Source: Notamacropus eugenii (taxonomy: Eukaryota; Chordata; Mammalia; Diprotodontia; Macropodidae). Taken from it: a stretch of 64,000 nucleotides of DNA. A program made the position numbers and the translations under genes. Position 1 is the first letter of the stretch, and the number at the start of each line of letters is the position of its first letter. The notes below the pieces were generated by a model. The model ran no database searches, had not been told where the DNA came from, and saw nothing but the letters and a program-made list of their open reading frames with translations. Location: contig NC_092877.1 in assembly GCF_028372415.1 (NCBI RefSeq), forward strand, positions 215,043,116-215,107,115, in the 5' to 3' direction. Below are positions 58,774-64,000 of this stretch, piece after piece.

Positions 58774-58945
58774 TGGAAAGAGCTCTGTATTTAAGGATCA
58801 TTAGATCTGGTTCATATCTGCTCTGTTGCTTATTACCAATATGACTTTAGTAAAGTCACAGTGCCTCAGTTTTCTCATCTGTAAAATGAGAGGGTTGAAC
58901 CAGATGGTCTCTGAAGTCCCTTTTAAGTCTATGATCCTCTGCCAG
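58760..58945 (+). mobile_element. MIR-type SINE
   Basis: 'gcattggaaagagctctgta', 'gcctcagttttctcatctgt' and 'gaaccagatggtctctgaag'. Confidence 0.8.
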
Positions 58946-58999
58946 GCCTGAGGATAATGTTATATTTTATCAGGAGGAATAATTTATACATAGATAAGT

Positions 59000-59890
59000 A
59001 AATACAGAAGAGATTGAAAATAATTTCTGATGGAGAACAGTCTAGCAACCATAGGTGTAACAGGGGTTAGGCTGTTTCCTGTAGGAGATGGCATTTGAAT
59101 TGAGATTTGAAGGATACCAGGTATTCTGTTCTACAGAGTGGAGATGATGTGAAAGTATATTTTAGGCAGGGAGGATTGTCTGTGCAAAGGCACATAGATG
59201 AAATATCATGTATAGAGATTAGCATGTAGACCAGTTTCATAGAATATAGTATGTGAAGGAGAGTAATATACATTAAGTCTAGAAAAGTGGATTAAAGACA
59301 AAGTGTTGTTGGTTTGTTTTTTTTTTTTTTTATTGTAGAGAAATGAGGAGCTTCTTTAGTAGAAGAATGACATACTCATACTTGTGATTCAGGAATATTT
59401 CTTTGGCAGTCATGTGGAGTTTGGATTGGAGAGTAGAGAGACTTGAGTTAGGGAGACCAGTTAGGTTTCATAAGAATCCAGGCAAGAGATTTTGAATGCT
59501 TGAACTCTGATAGTGGCTGTGTGAGTTAGAGAGAACAGTATTAAAGTGAAACACGTTATAGAGGGTGGCTCAATAAGACATGGCACTTAACTGGATATGA
59601 AGACAAGGGAGAAGGAAAGGTCAAAGGTAACTTCAAGGTTGCAAACTCAGGTGATTAGAAAGATGGTGGTACCCTCAGCTCAAATAGAGAAGTCATGAAA
59701 GAGGGGATGAAAAGATAAGGAGTTCTCCTTTGGACATGTTGAGTTACAGTGGATTGATGGATGGTTGGATGGTTAGTTGAAAAAGTATTTGTTTATGTAC
59801 TCAGCTCTGAACTAAGGACTAAAGACAGAAATACAAAAGACAATTCCTGCCATTAAGAAGCTAGTATTCTAATAGAATGAAGTGGTAACC
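59000..59890 (-). mobile_element. L2 LINE, 3' half, antisense
   Basis: On plus, from the left: 'tttgaattgagatttgaagg', 'tgtgcaaaggcacatagatg', 'agaccagttaggtttcataa', 'ccaggcaagagattttgaat' and 'tggacatgttgagttacagt', the complement of the L2 3' UTR and then its reverse-transcriptase region. A second antisense L2 end follows at about 59775-59890. Decayed. Confidence 0.65.
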
Positions 59891-60220
59891 ATGTAGGGGT
59901 ATTTTGGTTTGGAATGTTATAGGGATGATAACAAGAACCATAGTGGAATAGATGGATATACCCTTCCAGGAGCAATGGCAGTATTGATTTATTTGATTGT
60001 GGTTCTAGAGCTTGAAGGAGGAGGGAATAATGCTGATGATATCTTTTGAGGAGATTGCCAGGAAATGATGTTCATCGTCAGAAACGCCCATTGGTCATCT
60101 AGCTGCTACTGAGACTTTCAGTATTGATTTGGTTCAGGCTATCCAGTAGCATGTCAATTCCAGACATTTGAAAAGAATCCAGCCATAAATGTTTCTATCT
60201 AAAAACTGTAGTAAAAAAAA
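59891..60220. other. No recognised feature
   Basis: Unique-looking. Nothing I can name. Confidence 0.4.
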
Positions 60221-60224
60221 AAAA

Positions 60225-60470
60225 AGCATGTTGGATTTGATTATGAAATAACTGGATTCAAATCTTGCCCTTAATTCTTACTGGCTTTGTGACGATAGGC
60301 AAGTCACTTGACTTCTCTGAAATATAGAATCTCATTTATCTCATCTACAAAATGAGGGTAATGATAACTATAGTATCTTCCATCACAAGATTTTTAAGTC
60401 TCAAATAAAATAATCTGTGTAACAGTTTTGCAAATTTTAAAACATATGGATGTAAGTTGTTATTTTTAAT
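60225..60470 (+). mobile_element. MIR/MAR1-like SINE
   Basis: 'ctggattcaaatcttgccct', 'tttgtgacgataggcaagtc' and 'catctacaaaatgagggtaa'. Confidence 0.75.
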
Positions 60471-61149
60471 GATAACTTTTGTACTTCTTAGGACCTTCTG
60501 TCACCTTTATGCAACTCTACCACCATTTTTGTAGCAGCAGAAGGGCAACACAAAACTGAGATTCATTTTCTTTCTCTTGGTTTTTGGGTTGTCATGACTA
60601 AAGAATAGATCACTAAATGGCCTACTCACTGTACTTAGCCAGGCTAAGCAGAAAGTAGACATTGTCTGTCATAGGGATCATAGTGTAAATGTTTCCAGCA
60701 TTTTGATAAATCCTGCCATAATTTGTATTCCATTGGCATAGCCTTTGAGAGCTTAGGGTCACCTTCGTGCCACACTGAGGCACTGGCATGAACTCTCAAG
60801 ACCAATTGCTTTGGGTGGTATAAAACTGGTATTATAAATGTTGCTTAGAAAAAATATTTAGCATTTTAGAATCTCAGAACTCCAAGGAAGATGAATAGTC
60901 TCCATGTTTGTGACTGTACAAAGATTCAGAAAGTTTTGTTATTTCATTGGGTTCCCTTCAAGAAAAGATAAATGAGCTGTAGTGACAGGTGTTAAAATGT
61001 CAGGCCAGAGGGAAGGAAAGGGGTAGTTAGACATCAAGGAATAACACCTTTAATGTTAGATACTTTGTGGTGATCTGCCCACCAACTGTTCTGTTATGTG
61101 TATAAAGCAAGTAAGTTCTAGAGCAGAAGAATATAATTCTTATTCATGT
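60471..61149. other. No recognised feature
   Basis: Unique-looking AT-rich sequence with no coding frame. Confidence 0.4.
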
Positions 61150-62155
61150 AAGAAGTTGACTTCCTATTCATCAGATCCCATGGGTTCAATTATTAGCTCT
61201 ATGCAGATGATTCCCAAATCCGTATTTTCATCCCTGATCTCTCTCTTAAGTTCCATGTTACCAACAGCCTATTAAACATTTCAATTGAATGATCTAAACA
61301 TCTCAACAAAACCTACTCAGCTTCCTAATTTCCTTCCAGTCATCCAAGTTCCTAACTTTATTGTTCCTGATTCTTCCCTCTCCCTCATCCCACATATCAA
61401 GTTTCTCATCAGTTGTCAAGTCTTGTCTGTTCTACCCTGATAAGTTCTCTTGCATTCATCTTTTCTCTCTATTCAAAAAGCTACTGTGCTTGTGTGTGCC
61501 TTCATTGTCTTACTTCTGCCTTTGCAGTAGCCTTCTATTTGCTATCTTGCCTTGAGTCTGTCCTCTATATCATTTATTCTTCATAAAACTTCCGGACGAT
61601 CTTCCTAAAATACAGACCTTACTGTGCTACTCCCATACCTCGAGTGTCGTGGCTCTTTATATTCTCTAGGATCAAATACAGACTTCTGTGTTTGACTTTT
61701 AAAGCCCCTCCCAACTTGACTTCAGGCTCTCTTTCCAGCCTTGTTAGATGTTACTCTCTTTCACATACTCTGCAAGCCAGACAAACTGCCCTTCTTGCAG
61801 TCTTCCACACAACAAACATTCCATTTCCTCTCATCTATCCTTTATACAATCTATCCTTCATGCCTGGCATGCCTTTCACCATTATCTTTTATAATCTCTG
61901 ATTGCCTTCAAAGCTCAGCTCAAATGATGAGTCCTCTTTGAAGTCTTACCAGATCTCCCAGCTGCTCGTTTTTTCTCAACCTCCCACAAATTCAGCCTGT
62001 GTTTCTTTTGTATATATCTTGTATATACTCACATGTGTACATATTGTCTCCCCTCTCTAGAATGTAAGTGTCTTGAGAAAGGAGGCCATTTAATTTTTGT
62101 CTTCATACCCCAAGTGTCTGGCACACAGTAAGCACCAAATACTTTTTAATTGATA
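61150..62155 (+). mobile_element. L2 LINE, RT active site to 3' end
   Basis: 61200-61220 reads YADDSQI, the reverse-transcriptase active-site block of L2. It is followed in order by 'cttcctaatttccttccagt', 'ctttgcagtagccttctatt', 'gacttttaaagcccctccca', 'ctagaatgtaagtgtcttga' and 'gtgtctggcacacagtaagc'. About 1 kb, with frames broken many times. Confidence 0.85.
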
Positions 62156-62394
62156 GACTTCAAATCAGTTTTTAAGATCCTGAAAAAATCTTAGACATAG
62201 AGTCATAAGTTCCTTATGAAATGGGAAAAACAGAAGAATCTAATGACTGACATGAGACAAGTCATTTTAAAGGAATGCTATCAATTTTGTGTATCTTAAG
62301 AAGTGAAATAATTATATATATAAATATCAGCTATAATGTTAAAGACCAGTGACATTGTGACTATTACCCTATAAAAATATATTAAAGCACCTTA

Positions 62395-62680
62395 CGTACT
62401 GTCAACCAGATGGAACCAGCCTCTAACCTGTGGATGGCTGGAGCCGAACAAAGCAGGCTCGAAGCAGGAGAGTCAGGAATTAAACAGAAGTTTAATTTCA
62501 AAGTGAAGGAAATGGTTTGCAAGCAAGGATGCATGTGCTGGGGCTCTGTCCTGCTAGTGGAGGGACCCACATGGTATGGAGAGATCTCAGTGCTTATACC
62601 AATGGCTGGCTACACGGTGAGCTGTAGCTCTTACAATAATGGGTAATAGCAACAATGTGAGAAGTTTGATGCATAGTAGA
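62395..62680. other. Unclassified, possibly part of an inserted element
   Basis: Less AT-rich than its surroundings. It abuts the RTE-type tail at 62681 and may be its body. No domain is readable. Confidence 0.3.
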
Positions 62681-62895
62681 GCTTCGTGACCAGAAAAGGC
62701 CAAGGTCCCCTCTGCATCATGGTCCTTCTCCACTTGTCCTGATCTGTATCTGGCCACTGGATCCAGATGGCTCCAGACAAGAAAGTGAGGCTGGTGACTT
62801 CGCAGAGCCTTCCTTCATTTAAATCCAATTCACTTGACTATCATGGCATCACCTCCCTGATGTCATGGTCCTCCTCGAGAATAAAGGACAAATAG
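62681..62895 (+). mobile_element. RTE-type SINE/LINE 3' end (MAR4-like)
   Basis: 'cgtgaccagaaaaggccaag', 'aatccaattcacttgactat', 'gatgtcatggtcctcctcga' and 'gaataaaggacaaatagccg'. The same ending occurs antisense at 52645-52765. Confidence 0.65.
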
Positions 62896-64000
62896 CCGCC
62901 TCTATGAGAAGAAAAAAGAGTTACCCACTGGGGACCAAACAGGAACTAGCAATGCAGCTTTCCCTTTCCTCTCCCCTCCCCTGTCCTCTCCTCCTTCTTT
63001 GTCTGTGTCCACATAGGGTATCACATCCTTATGTTTGGGTGCTCTGCCCAAAGACAATGTAAATTTTGATCTCTGAAACTTTTTTCTTTTTCTTTTTTTG
63101 CTTTCTATCTGAAGTAAGGTTTTTATTGTATTTTATATTTTATTTTATCAAGAAAAACAGCTCCTCTCTGTCCATATAGGTTGCAAATATACTTTGGATG
63201 TTCAGTATAAAATTTACCCAAATTTACAATATAAAAATTATGTAAGTAAAGGCTTTATCTCAAGTACATCAGAATGAGTAAGAACTCTAGACCCTGCTAC
63301 AGCGCCATAGACATTATACCCTAATTTTAAGAGCACTGATTTTATGGTGTACCAAATTAAAGACAAATAGTATAAACACCGTAATGCAAATAAGACTTCA
63401 GTGTTTCGTATGAAATTTACAATGGGAGATTGGAATCTAAAATGTGTGCCTCATTTCATAACGAATATTTCATAATTAACGAAGAGGAATTATGTGTTCT
63501 AACAAGTATTCTTTAACCTTGAAATTTTTTTGTCAATTCATGTTATCAAACTGAAACAAAAACTTTTGAGATGTAAAAAAATAAAATTAGGTGTACAAAT
63601 ATAATAAAATGTGTTTAGAATTGTAACAATTACGTTACTATGACTTATATAATCTTTGTCTTGCACAGCAAAGATGTTTACAATCTACAAAAAAAAGTAG
63701 AACAGTTTAATTAGGAACATCTTAAATATACTACTACAAAGGAATTTTTAAAAATTAAAGAAAACATAACAGCAGTTATCACTTTATATCACAAAGAGAT
63801 ACTCAATATATGCAAAATTTCTTCTTGTATTTGGGTGAATGGACCAAAATTGATCCAGGTTTCATGAGGCAAATTTCTTTTCCTGGAAGCTAAAAATGAC
63901 ACAGAGTTGGGAGAGATGCACCAAAACATAGAAAGAGGAAGGGAAGAGGATCAGTAATCCCTGGAGTCTGTTCATAGAACAAGGTGTTCATTAAGCTGGG
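62896..64000. other. No recognised feature
   Basis: Pyrimidine-rich at first, then unique-looking AT-rich sequence to the window end. No part of the LIG4 coding exon is visible. Confidence 0.5.

Noticed and set aside
52310-64000. LIG4 coding sequence
   Set aside because: No long ligase frame occurs on plus. The single coding exon of more than 900 codons known in mammals would be obvious, so it must lie outside the window.
1-64000. CRISPR arrays, operons, prokaryotic defence systems, rRNA or functional tRNA genes
   Set aside because: The window is vertebrate nuclear DNA. The tRNA-like stretches are SINE heads, and no spaced direct-repeat array was found.

Overview
This is vertebrate nuclear DNA, almost certainly from a marsupial. 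It is AT-rich, repeat-dense and intron-rich. It holds one gene I can name, ABHD13, coded on the minus strand in a single uninterrupted exon (34155-35168). The marsupial call rests on the repeats: tRNA-headed SINEs with an RTE/BovB-like tail (RTESINE type), MAR1-like SINEs, many old L2 and MIR copies, and a marsupial-looking L1/HAL1 family. I cannot tell opossum from an Australian lineage.

Layout. 1-30 kb: gene-free flank on the 3' side of ABHD13 (in human the next gene that way is TNFSF13B), filled with transposons. About 30.1-35.2 kb: the last exon of ABHD13, with a long, apparently repeat-free 3' UTR and the whole coding sequence. 35.2-51.6 kb: the ABHD13 intron, full of SINEs, L2 pieces and microsatellites, with one possible old LTR. 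51.3-52.3 kb: a CpG island with ETS, NRF1 and CRE motifs, the ABHD13 promoter. In human this promoter is shared head-to-head with LIG4 (DNA ligase IV), so LIG4 would be read rightward from here. Its single coding exon is not in the window and should lie beyond 64 kb. 54.84-55.17 kb: a second GC-rich patch with CCAAT, GC-box and NRF1 motifs, ending in a consensus splice donor on the plus strand; it is a good candidate for a LIG4 leader exon. 55-64 kb: more repeats, presumably LIG4 intron.

The most interesting feature is a cluster of ORF1-only LINE-1 derivatives (HAL1, half-a-LINE) at about 14.9-27.2 kb. Two young copies (15081-17840 and 24383-27170) each carry a 5' UTR with a YY1-like start, a complete 362-codon ORF1 and about 1 kb of 3' sequence with an A-rich tail, but no ORF2 (endonuclease/reverse transcriptase). 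Their ORF1 proteins differ at 14 of 362 positions by my count. Between them lies an older antisense copy of the same plan. The first young copy is inserted, with a clear target-site duplication, into a still older ORF1-only copy with a different 3' tail. This suggests a long-lived non-autonomous lineage that keeps its ORF1 intact and presumably borrows ORF2 from full L1 elements.

All calls are from reading the sequence and from memory of families; no database was searched. Repeat borders are accurate to roughly 10-30 bases unless stated otherwise.
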